From Populus alba (lineage: Eukaryota > Streptophyta > Magnoliopsida > Malpighiales > Salicaceae), in the NCBI RefSeq assembly GCF_005239225.2, contig NC_133289.1, positions 1,247,501 through 1,311,500 on the forward strand: 64,000 bases of DNA, given 5' to 3'. How positions within the stretch are numbered: the stretch's first letter is position 1; every line of letters starts with the position of its first letter. Shown in pieces: positions 35,349-45,384 of the stretch. A model generated the notes under the pieces. It saw only the letters and a program-made list of their open reading frames with translations. It had not been told where the DNA came from and made no database searches. The translations under genes and the position numbers were made by a program.

Positions 35349-37070
35349 AACTATAACAACCCCAATTGTTTAATTAGTTTATTCGTTTATCTTCCACATA
35401 AAAGGTATATGGAGCAAAAAAAAAATTCACTGAAATTTTGGCAAAGTCTCCTTTATACCAAGAGGTCCCAAGTTATCGGCAATTTACCCTGTACACACTT
35501 ATAATCACATCTAAAATGGGTACAATCAACCATTTTATTCATTCAAGAATATACATACTAGGACAAATCTTCATACCCAATCACCATCTCATATCACGTG
35601 CATTAGTTAATAATTAAGAGAACCATTCGAACACTTAAATTTCATATATAAAGACAACACAATTTAGCATTCTAAACATAAGCCAATACATTATAATATC
35701 TCAAGCATAGATTGATACATTTAATATTCCAAAAACAAAATAATACAAGTATACTATTCTATACAAGTTATATGTTTACTACATAATAATTACATAAATA
35801 ATCCCTAAGTTCCTAACTTATACAAAAAGCAATCAAGGAACCTAAATTATATTCTTGGCGTGAATGGGGGGGACCTGCAACATATAAATTTTCCATATAA
35901 TTAAAAGTAACTAAAATACAAACAATTTACAGAAGAAAAATTATACAGCACATCTACCTACTCAAATCTTATGTAATTCTATACACAACCACCAACCCCT
36001 TTTAAGGATTATCAAATTTGTTTCATTTAACTACTTCTCCCCACATCGGGAAGACTACTGCCGATAATAATGACCTCCATTAGTGTCTTTAGTTGCCCTT
36101 CCTGGGATCAACTAATCAAATTCATGAAAATGTCAACACTAACGCAACTATTGGTGTCATTAACTATTTTTTAACTGAAATAGTTAATCAATGTTCCATG
36201 TTACCTTAAGAGGTTCTCAGGTATACCGATGTCTAGGATTCTTGACATCATTAGCTTTCACCTTGAAAAGCTAATCAAGTCCCATAAATTTTGCCGATAT
36301 CAACATTACTCGTCAGATATCACTAACTATTTTGAACCCGAATAGTTAATCAAGTTTTATATTTCTCCTCACACGTACCGATAATGCTGATGTTGACCAA
36401 CTTGGCTAACATCATTAGCCTCCTGTATTTGGGACTGGCTAATCAAATTTGAGGAACAATCATTCCTACAATTCATTATTATTGTTCATTTCCTCTAAAA
36501 GAACCCATAAATTAAATCTAGTTCTTAATTTCCATTTTCCTGCCATTTAACCTTTTCCCTTTTCTTTTCTCATTAATAAGCACCATTATATATATATATA
36601 GTTCAATAGTTAGTTAAAATAATTATTAACTAGAGGAGATATAGGTACCGAGTACCTATATGCTATGGACGCTCGATTGGTGTTCCCCTGTTGTTGTTGC
36701 ACTCCTCCCGCAGTTCCTCCTGAAACCATAAATACCCATCATTATTCTATGTTAATCCCACATACCATAAAATAACAACAAAAATGGTGATAATATTAAT
36801 TTCTCTTTATCATTATTCTTTCTCACCTAAATTCCCCCCATTATTATCCTTTACAATTTCAGCTCTTTAGTAATCCTAATGAACATCATGACTTTAATTT
36901 TAATCATTTTTTATTCCTTTCTAAAAATCACAACACAATATTACACGTTTTACAAAGGTCAAGAAAACAAATTCTACCCTTAATATGACTAAATCTCGTC
37001 GTTTTGTCGACTTGGTCAAATTTGCTAGCAGGGGTGGCAGCTTGACCTCTCCTCAGATTTTTATTTGTAT
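35349..37070. mobile_element. Probable Ty3/gypsy LTR-type sequence
   Basis: Starts TATAACAACCCCAATT with phrases such as AAATTTTGGCAAAGTCTCC and CAAGTTATCGGCAATTTACC, which I associate with long gypsy LTRs of eudicots from general knowledge. Contains a five-unit hairpin array (36089-36442). No coding domain or clear end is seen. The orientation is not decided. Confidence 0.35.
36089..36442. repeat. Five tandem hairpin units with changing stems
   Basis: Units at 36089, 36160, 36251, 36324 and 36415 (spacing 71, 91, 73, 91) have stems TTAGTTG/CAACTAA, TTAACTATTT/AAATAGTTAA, TTAGCTTT/AAAGCTAA, TAACTATT/AATAGTTA and TTAGCC/GGCTAA. Each 3' arm is followed by TCA (TAATCAA). Confidence 0.8.
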
Positions 37071-37215
37071 CTAGAGTTCCAAGACTCCAAAGTAGACAGG
37101 GTTAGACTCTTTGGAAAGATAACACTCTCGTCTACAACTTCTATAAAGGGACCCTCTCTGGATTCTATTGCGGGGGCGTGCCGACGCGATGTAGTCTGGC
37201 GACGGCGGAGGCTCC
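37071..37215. other. Short unassigned segment
   Basis: Contains a GC-rich part (about 37170-37210) with no recognised gene. Confidence 0.3.
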
Positions 37216-39160
37216 TGTCGTGCCTCCTATGTGAGGTTTTGTGTGTTGGGAAGGGTTTTTGGATTTAATCATAAAATTATAATTAATTTTTAGCAGTCGT
37301 CACCTAGTATTATGGTTACTAGAAATCTATGGTCTGCGAGAGTCTAGGTAAGGGACTAGTTGTGCAAGGGGAAGACGCATCACCTCGAATGCACCCTACC
37401 TAAGATAAGCTGCATTGTTGTTTGATTTTTTTTTTATAAGTCAGGTTTCTATTCCTTGGTCTTTTCTAAGGCTCAAGGTAGTTCTCTCTTTATGAGAGAG
37501 TTTCTATCTTATTGGGTTAAATCATAACCGTTGTAAAGTCTTAAATTTATCATCGCATTTATTTACACCTTATATCTTTAATACCTGAGGGTGTATTTTA
37601 TCATGTAATTTTACACCCCATAGATATTAAAGTCTACATCTGAACCCTAAAAAAATTGAAATTTTTTTTTTGATATTTTGGTCAAAGTCTAATGGATGAT
37701 TATAAACTATTTACGATATCTAGTTTTTGGATTAAAACATGAGAAAGATGCAATTTCTTCTTCTTCTTTTTTTTTTAAATATGTTTTGAAAATTTTTAGG
37801 AATTGGCCGTATGCATGAAAACAATTTTTTTTTGAAAATATTTCATAAAAAACCAGGCATTTTAATACCAGATGTGTATCTTACAGTGTAAGTATATATA
37901 ATTCACGTTGCCCTATTATCATGCAGCGGTAGAAGGGAGGAAGAAGAAGAAGAGAGGAGGGAGGCTTACCTGGCATTGAGGGAGCTGGTGGCCTGACTGA
38001 TGGCGCACAGTGCGATTGGAGGTGGTGAGGCCGACAACTTGCTTTGGTCACAGCTGGAAGAAGAAGGAACAGAGTCCTGCAAAGGAGAAGGGAAGCTCAT
38101 GGTTGGAATTGTTGGAGTGGCTAAGGAGAGAGCTGATGTCCTGGCTGCCTTTGGGAATGATAAAAGCTTCTGGGCAAGGTGGTTGTTATTGTTGCCGGGG
38201 TCATAGTGGCAGAGAAGAAGATTTTTACAGAGGAGAGAGAGAAGTGGTGCAACCACCACGTGTGATGGTTTGATGGCTACTTGAGGTGGGGACGATGGTG
38301 AGAAGACATGTGATGATGGTGGTGGTGGCTGAAGGCCACAGCGGAGAGAGAAAGAAGAGAAAAGGGTTGGTTGCAGGAAAATTGAGTAGGGAAGGCTGAT
38401 TTTTGGCCAACTTTGCGTTCAATTTTCTTCCCCCTCAGGTCATCAACAGAGTCTCTATTTATAGGCGGTGGAAGAGGGTAATCTCGTCTACACCAGGGTA
38501 AAATTTCAGCCATTGATTTGGTTCGGAAGGATCCCAACCGTTGGTTCAAAGTAGCCTCCCTAAGTTATCAAATCTGTAGGAAAGGGTGCCTGAGTTGACC
38601 TCTTTATGTCGTCGTCGTGCTATCATTCATCCGAACCGTTCACATGGGGTTGTAGAGAAACTGCAAGGGATCCTTTTCGTTCAAGTTTTGTTCGGTTTGA
38701 TGAAGAAATCAAGCATTAAATGCACCTACAAAGTAGGCTCCCACATTGTTTCTTTAGGGTAAAACAGGTAAGACAATGAACAGTGACTAGACGACTTGTC
38801 GTCTGGTCCTTTTTTTTTATGCAAAACAACATCGTTGTGGCCTGAATTAGGGATTTTTACTAAATTTTGATTTAGTCCTCCATCTTTTAATTTCTTTTAA
38901 TTGAACTCATAATTGACCCTAAACTTTTGATTTAATGCAATTAAGCCCCTGCTGAACTTCAATTGTAACCCTGAAGTTACACGCCTTTTACAATATGGTC
39001 CTTGGTCTCAGAATTTATCAATATAACCTCTAATTGACCATTAAACTTTCAATTTCTTCAATTTGCCCCCGGTTTTTGTCAATTAAGCCCTTATAGTTTG
39101 GCATCTTTTACATATTGTCAATTAAACTAGTAGTGTGAATGTAATAATTTCAACACAAAA
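37216..39160 (-). mobile_element. Reverse LTR, Tat/Ogre-like, boundaries uncertain
   Basis: The forward left end TGTCGTGCC resembles TGTCGCAC. The U5 block (caccctacctaagataagctgc) is at about 37391-37412 and GTCGTCACCTAG at about 37296. Minus-strand TATA at 38454-38464, CAG|GTAAG at 37970/37969. At 38880-39100 are the 'cttttaatttcttttaattgaac' phrases typical of the TGTTGT-type LTR 5' part. No target duplication was found at the right end. Confidence 0.55.
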
Positions 39161-41206
39161 CATGATAAAGTTTAATGGTAAATTTAGTTAACAAACAAAA
39201 GCATCTCATAGTACTGTAATTCTAATCAGGCACATGGTCTTGGAAGTCTCATTTGCATGAAGCATTCTGAGAACAGAGATAATACAAGCACGAATTGCTC
39301 TGAAGCAGTGATTTACTGAAACGAGATAGTTATGCAGAGAAAACAGAAATTAGAGCAACTCTTAAGAGTGCAGCATAGCTAGTTATGCAAGAAGCATGAT
39401 CAGCTCAGGAGTGAAAACTTCAAACAATAGGAAAAATGTTTCAGAAATAATGAAGCTTCAAGAACAAAAAATAAGTCAAAAAGTTTTGGAAATTTCCATA
39501 AATTGAAATGGTAAAATGTAGGAGATGCATTTTGCAAAATGACCATACAGTAAATTCTTTAAAAATAAAATAAAATTGATTAACCAGAAAAGTTAAGAGA
39601 TGCAAGGATTGTGCCATTTTCCCAATCCAGCCCCTTTACATCTCCTTTTCATGCTCATCCACTTTCAAGGAATATATTTTAAGGAAATGAGCAACTTTTT
39701 AAATCATAAAACTTGCCTAGTGGAAAGCACATACCTATTTCCAGTTCCAAGGAGCCAATTGCAAGCATAGAAGAGCATGTATCACATACACATGCATGTA
39801 ATGTTTAAAGGATGTACATAAACTTGAGTTTCTTAAAGGAGAAGAGGCCATTATTAAACTACATGTGCAAACCCTAAAGTTCCCAAAAGAAGCTGAAAAT
39901 GTCAATAACTAGGAATTATAATAACTCAAAAAGTCATGAATACATAAAGGAGGAATGAATTTATGAAAATAAAACCTCAAAACTGTAATTGAAAGCAATG
40001 TTAACCCTTCATTTAAGATCTTGGCCATCCAAAACAACATAGAAAAGACAATGAAAACTCTAACTAAAAAAATTAATATGCTTGAGAACAATACTGTAAC
40101 AAAAATCCATATTCCAAAATATGTTTTCATACCATTGTTCAACTCCATTATACCTGTCAAAAGTATTATAAAGGACATATAACAAATCATATTACAATAA
40201 AAATCCAAACATCAGTCATCTCTAGCAAATATACAAAGGTAGTTCCGTAGTTGTTCTATTTCATCTCCAATATTCAATTAACGATTCCTAGTAAAGTTGC
40301 CAAACTAAATTCAAAATCTGTTTTCTCAAATTAATTTTATGTCTCTATACTACACAATCAACAATGTGTTTTCTCTTTCGAAATTCCACTTTCAACAAAA
40401 AACATTCAATCTCAAAAATGTCTATGTAAAGACACTAACCCAGGTTCCAATTCAGAATCCACCTACAAATCACATCAAACCCATGAAAAATCACCTATAA
40501 GAACTAGTATTACAAACTAAAACCCCTCGACCAAGAAACAAAATCAGAAAACAAAAAGCAAACACCTTTATGCTTTACCACTGTAACAATAACCCAAAAA
40601 CACAAACAGATCAATGTAAACAACTACAAAACTAACTTAAGAACACTTAAAAACAAAAACCCATAAAGGTGTAAAAAAGAAAAAGAAGACTGAGAGATGA
40701 TGGACTCATCATATTGAGAAATGATAAATCCTTATGGTTGTATTTGAAGTGAGGATTAGAAAGTGCACTCAGAAAAAAGACTAAAGCGTATCCACTAATC
40801 TTCAGTCGTATCATCAGCTTTGGAGAGATCTGTTGGGCTAACTCCTTTTGCCTTTCACCTTTTAACCAAGGTGACTACGCTCGCCCTTTGTTATAGGATA
40901 ATCACATCCTCCTTCTTTGGGAATGTCCTTTAGTGGCTTCAGCATTTTTCACATCTCGTCCATCATGTGCAACAATGGAGAAAACATTGCCATTATTTCA
41001 TAAAGTTTTCGCACCTTTCAAAGCAGCGCGAGCACCTCTTAATCGAGGGCGGTGCTCATGAACTCTATCCACACCTTTTAACCAAGGTGTCTTCGCCTTT
41101 TATTGCCAGGCAATGCACCTCCTCAACCCAGGTGCTTGTGTAATAACTTTTAGTTATGTTGTGATTGTTCTTGACAATTCTTCTATCACATACTTCATCA
41201 TGAAGT
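39161..41206. other. Intergenic, no recognised gene
   Basis: AT-rich. Open frames (for example minus 39909-40208, hydrophobic) show no family features. At 40856-41135 there are four short hairpins with related CACCT/AGGTG stems. Confidence 0.4.
40856..41135. repeat. Dispersed CACCT/AGGTG hairpins
   Basis: CACCTT-TTAACC-AAGGTG (40856-40873); GAGCACC...GGTGCTC (41030-41057); ACACCTT-TTAACC-AAGGTGT (41071-41090); GCACCT...AGGTGC (41115-41135). ATTGCC-A-GGCAAT overlaps at 41102-41114. Confidence 0.7.
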
Positions 41207-42200
41207 TTGTTAGAACTCAATTTTTAACAAAAATAAATTTACCAAAAGGAATGAAACGAATAAAAGAAAAATTGAGATTTAGATCTAAACCACACAAATT
41301 AAAAATTTTGAGGCTTTAATCATGTTTGATTTATCACCTTCAAAGTTAATTTTGAAAGAAATTGAAAGAATTGATTCGGTTTAAATAATGATATCAGAAG
41401 TTTAATTGAAAAATTAATAAATTTGGGGACTTAATTAAGCTTAGAATTAGTTTAATTAATGAAATCAGGGACATAATTGAAGAAATATTAAATTCCTCAG
41501 CTAATTAAGGTCAACGCTACAAGTGATTGAAGTTCAGGGACCATCTTGTACGAGGCACAGCAATTCTGCCCAGGGACCCGATTAAGAAGTTTTGAAAATT
41601 GGAGGACCGGATTGAAAACGGCCGCCCAGTCCACAAGCGGCGCCGTTTGTCATTTCTGGCCATCGTCTTCTTCCTCTGAAAACAGAGGAAAGTCCCTGCA
41701 AAAAGAAAAAAAGGAAACACGCCGATCAGACCACCCATGCGTGCAATGATTGGTCTCCAAGACCGCCATCACCACCTTCCCAGACCGTTCCCACCATTGG
41801 CAGGTCATAGAGACGGGGAAGGCACCGCCACCCAGACCCCTGCAATGGCAGGACTCCGGGAGTTCGAGTCCTTGTCAAACACCAACGCCTAGCGAAGCCT
41901 TATCTCCAAAAGAAACAACAGAGAAGAAGAAACAGAGGGGAGGCGAAAGCAGAAGGAGGAACCCCAGTTCCCCAGCAACGAGCGTCATCAACCTCGTCTC
42001 CAAGCGCAGCAGCAGGTAAGCCATCTTCCCCGTCTCTGTTTTGCAAATTTAATTAACCAAGCACTGTGCACCTGGTACTGGTCTGAACCAGTAGCCGGAC
42101 TGGGCTGGATGGATCCAGCCCAGAGTAATAAAAATACTCGTTATTCATTAAAAATAAAAATAAAAAGATAGCCATTTATAGATTTAGTGTTGGTACGTTT
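41207..42200 (+). mobile_element. Truncated forward LTR-like fragment
   Basis: Starts TGTTAGAACTC (about 41207) and contains alternating 'ggaccgaattgaag' phrases, a gcggcgccgttt box (41639), a C/A-rich leader, CAG|GTAAG at 42015/42016 and a hairpin CTGGGCTGGAT-GG-ATCCAGCCCAG at 42100-42123. No U5 block or 3' end follows, so it is truncated near 42130-42200. Confidence 0.5.
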
Positions 42201-42639
42201 TGAATTTTTTTTTCTTTACTTATTTTGTTTGAGTTGAACATGATCCATGAGGGGGAAATCAACTTTGAAAGTAGTTAAATGCCTTATATTTTCCCTGCCC
42301 ATAATATTTCCTGTTTATATTCCTGTACCAAATGATAGAAAATTAATCTCATCCACTTTCAAACATAAGATTGAAAATATTTAAAATTCCAATGAATAAT
42401 ATATATTTTTTTTTATAATCACTAATGAATAATATCTTAATTTTTTGTTAGAGAATTAATATAAAATCATTAATGACTTTTTGTCTAACTATTTAAATTT
42501 TATTATTAAGATAGTTTTTTTTGTAATATAGTATTAAAGATTTGATGATTAAATTAAAAGAATATGTTGAAAATTAACATAAAACCAGGTAAATCTCCAT
42601 CCAAGACATGAATAGATATATGCTAGTTGATATCTCACA
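42201..42639. other. AT-rich intergenic spacer
   Basis: Nothing recognisable; it ends where homology to copy A begins near 42640. Confidence 0.4.
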
Positions 42640-42744
42640 TTTACAAACTTTCAATACATCAACACAACAAAATAAAGCTAAAAGGCATTGTATAACAATA
42701 CATGAGAAAGTTCCATCCTTATTGAAGCATTAAATATAATAGTA

Positions 42745-44871
42745 CTACTCCACAGAAATATACCTCAGACCCAGGGAGCTAGGTTTTTCAGACTCAAGAA
42801 TACAACCAAGCCTTCCAGACCGATCAGCTAACTGTTCATTTATTCCAGGTTGACACTGCTTGCTTAAACCGAGATGTGCCATGAGAAGACAGACATGAGT
42901 GAGTAGCTCCCCACCTCGGGCAAGTGCATGAATGTGCTGCTTCCATCCACAATGACTTGCGGCATACATCAACTTGTCCACCCACACATGACTTATCATT
43001 TCCCATTTCTTGTCATTTGACCAACCATCCCGTGTCTCCAATGACTGCAATGACACGGCAAGCATGCAACCATCTAGTAGGGCTGACATTTCTCCTTTGC
43101 CTTGTTCTTCAATTTCCTTTAACACGGTAGACGGACTTTGAAGCAATTCTTTGAAAAAGGCTTGCACTTCAGCTTCCTGAAACGATAATGCATTCAATTC
43201 TTCCAAGGAAATGTTGTGCTTCACTTCTTTATGTGTATTCCAGAAAAGGAGACGACGCAAATGAATTCTCGTATCATCATACCTTGTTTCGCTGGGCTCT
43301 CTCGCTAACATGGTTGGACAATTAACCAGGAGATACAACATGTAATCGGATAATAATGTGCTGTTCAATATTACACTTTTTCGCTTCTTGTGAAAACCAT
43401 TCTTCTGATCAGAATCATGTAAGTAACAAACATGAGTAGCAATGTGCCAAGTGAGGAGGCTATGAATGAATTCTACACCAGCGACACTCCATCCCAATTT
43501 ATCAACGCAATCCTTGCTTTGAAGTGCCTCGCGACCTCTCTCTTTCAATAGATTCTTGAGGGAAGTGAAATCACTGGTATCGGGATCGTACCTTGAACGT
43601 TTATCCTTGACTTGTTTGAAGATCAATTCTTTTAAATCCTTGCCCACTTTTTTCTGGCTATCAATGTTCCCTATGATCCGTGGAAAGTACTTCTTAAGAA
43701 GCTTGTTGTTTGATTGAGCACTTATTAGGTTGTGTTGTCCCATAGATCCTGACCACCATCTTTTGCGCTTCCTACAAAATGTTAGTAACAGAGAAAGACA
43801 ATTGATTCCAGGGGGAATACCACCAGCTCTTTCACTAGTACTGGTAAGCCAAATGAGAGTCCAGTCGGAAAAGAGATGCATAATGATGGAATAAGTTTCA
43901 AGGCACACAACTCCACTCAGCAGCACGTAAGATATAATCTTATCATTTTTCGAATAGACACAACTGCTCTTTGTCATTATTGAGAAGGAAACTAATGCAG
44001 AAATAGATGATAAGAAGGTGGTAGAGCGGAGAATGACGCGAGACCTGGAAATCGTTGTCACCTTAGAATAAAGCCGATCATACTTGAATCCCAGCTCAAC
44101 TTCTGTCAAGTGGAAGGCTTCCTCCGCTTCCTTTATAGAAACCAAATCATAGGTGAATTTTTGATCCAATCCGACGAGATCAAAATTCTTGGACAGTATC
44201 TGGAACGTTTTATATAAAATATGAGCTTCATGGAGATATATGACCTCGCTTCTTGTATTCTTGTAGCAGGGTAAAATATCTTTAATCTTGATGCGATGTA
44301 CTTCCGCACAAGATTGTGGCGACACATTATTGTATTCGTAGATTCTCGTCAAAACCCAAATCCTTTCACCATATTTGATGATTCCTGAAACAAAGATGGG
44401 AATGAATACCGACGTGATGACATTGTTGTTCCATAACCTGAACAAGACATAACAAGCCACACCAACTCGGGTTACTAGCTGAAGAAGGCGAACTATCAAT
44501 AATTTGCTGGCTTGATCCATTGAATAAACAGGAATAGTTCCAGGGCCACCAAGGTGAACAAGAAGGACTGGAGCCCAAAACACAGGAATTAATTTCGGAT
44601 TTGCGGAGTCGGCTTCGCTGCGAGCAAGGATACCCAACGAAAAAGTTGCCACCCAATCTGCAGACAGGTACGCTACCCAAAGAAAAGTCCCAAGCAAACG
44701 TCCATTAGTATACTTCCGTCGTTCTCCAAAAAAGGTGAGCAAGATTTGCAGAAGGAGACTGAGTAGCATTAATGACCGAATCTGCCATTCATTCCATAGT
44801 TCTACAATATCTTGAGACAGATGGGCTACATCAATCTTTGACGACACGTCCCTAGCAAACACATTTTTCAA
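42745..44871 (-). CDS. DUF4220/DUF594 membrane protein, copy B
   Basis: A single-exon frame of 708 residues is collinear with 10265-12391 and has the same start, stop and length. The same DUF4220 hydrophobic segments and C-terminal DUF594-type region are present. About 57 residues differ from copy A (roughly 92% identity by hand count), spread over the protein with clusters around residues 175-190 (YEYNN...SCAEV) and the last 40 residues. No frameshift, stop or indel occurs, so both copies appear to be kept functional. The 3' flank (42655-42744) and 5' flank (44872-45178) also match copy A. Its function is unknown to me; a multi-pass membrane location is inferred. Confidence 0.9.
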   Translation of the reverse strand: MKNVFARDVSSKIDVAHLSQDIVELWNEWQIRSLMLLSLLLQILLTFFGERRKYTNGRLLGTFLWVAYLSADWVATFSLGILARSEADSANPKLIPVFWAPVLLVHLGGPGTIPVYSMDQASKLLIVRLLQLVTRVGVACYVLFRLWNNNVITSVFIPIFVSGIIKYGERIWVLTRIYEYNNVSPQSCAEVHRIKIKDILPCYKNTRSEVIYLHEAHILYKTFQILSKNFDLVGLDQKFTYDLVSIKEAEEAFHLTEVELGFKYDRLYSKVTTISRSRVILRSTTFLSSISALVSFSIMTKSSCVYSKNDKIISYVLLSGVVCLETYSIIMHLFSDWTLIWLTSTSERAGGIPPGINCLSLLLTFCRKRKRWWSGSMGQHNLISAQSNNKLLKKYFPRIIGNIDSQKKVGKDLKELIFKQVKDKRSRYDPDTSDFTSLKNLLKERGREALQSKDCVDKLGWSVAGVEFIHSLLTWHIATHVCYLHDSDQKNGFHKKRKSVILNSTLLSDYMLYLLVNCPTMLAREPSETRYDDTRIHLRRLLFWNTHKEVKHNISLEELNALSFQEAEVQAFFKELLQSPSTVLKEIEEQGKGEMSALLDGCMLAVSLQSLETRDGWSNDKKWEMISHVWVDKLMYAASHCGWKQHIHALARGGELLTHVCLLMAHLGLSKQCQPGINEQLADRSGRLGCILESEKPSSLGLRYISVE

Positions 44872-44965
44872 AAATAAATCAGCATAGTTACAAACAATTT
44901 GATCAAAACGAACTAGAGAAAATTATAAACAACATACAAAAGGACCATTTTTTTTTCTTTTTCCT

Positions 44966-44969
<4 letters not shown>

Positions 44970-44996
<27 letters not shown>
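44970..44996. repeat. (TA)n microsatellite upstream of copy B gene
   Basis: Shorter equivalent of 12491-12529. Confidence 0.8.
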
Positions 44997-45178
44997 ACCT
45001 TATAGTTTAAGAATTAAAATAAATGAATAAAAGGAAAACGTAGATGAAATCCTCATATATATGAAAATAGAATTATTAGTCCTTGTCTCACAGTCTAGAC
45101 AGACAAACACATATTATCTCTCACACTCACTGTTACATGGCTATCTAGAGAGAGAAGCTCCGACTTCTCTCTATAAAA

Positions 45179-45384
45179 AACGTGTTTGGCAGTGTAGTAG
45201 CGGTTGTTTTTTAAATAACTTTTCATGTCGAAATGCATGCCAATGATATTTTTTATTTTTTAAAAATTATTTTTGACATCAACACATCAAAACGATTTAA
45301 AAAGTACAAACCGCATTAAATTTTAGTAAAAAAAAAAATTTAATTTGGTGGGAACATCATTTGCACCGCGTTCCCAAACGCTTC
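45179..45384. mobile_element. MITE, hAT-like, only in copy B
   Basis: A roughly 205-bp insertion with inverted ends GTGTTTGG (45182) and, reverse-complemented, GCGTTTGG, inside a TATAAA/TAAA duplication. Copy A shows the empty site (ctctataaagcaaat near 13093). Internal phrases (cgaaatgcatgccaatgat, gacatcaacacatcaaaacg) are those of a MITE I associate with poplar. Its TIRs suggest hAT, but the 8-bp target duplication is not clean. Confidence 0.75.

Noticed and set aside
34944..35743. A complete 800-bp solo LTR with GTATA duplication
   Set aside because: GTATA recurs after 35743 but the end lacks CA and CACTA sequence does not resume there.
39909..40208. Hydrophobic 99-residue frame
   Set aside because: AT-rich sequence gives F/I/L-rich translation by chance; no start context or homologue recognised.
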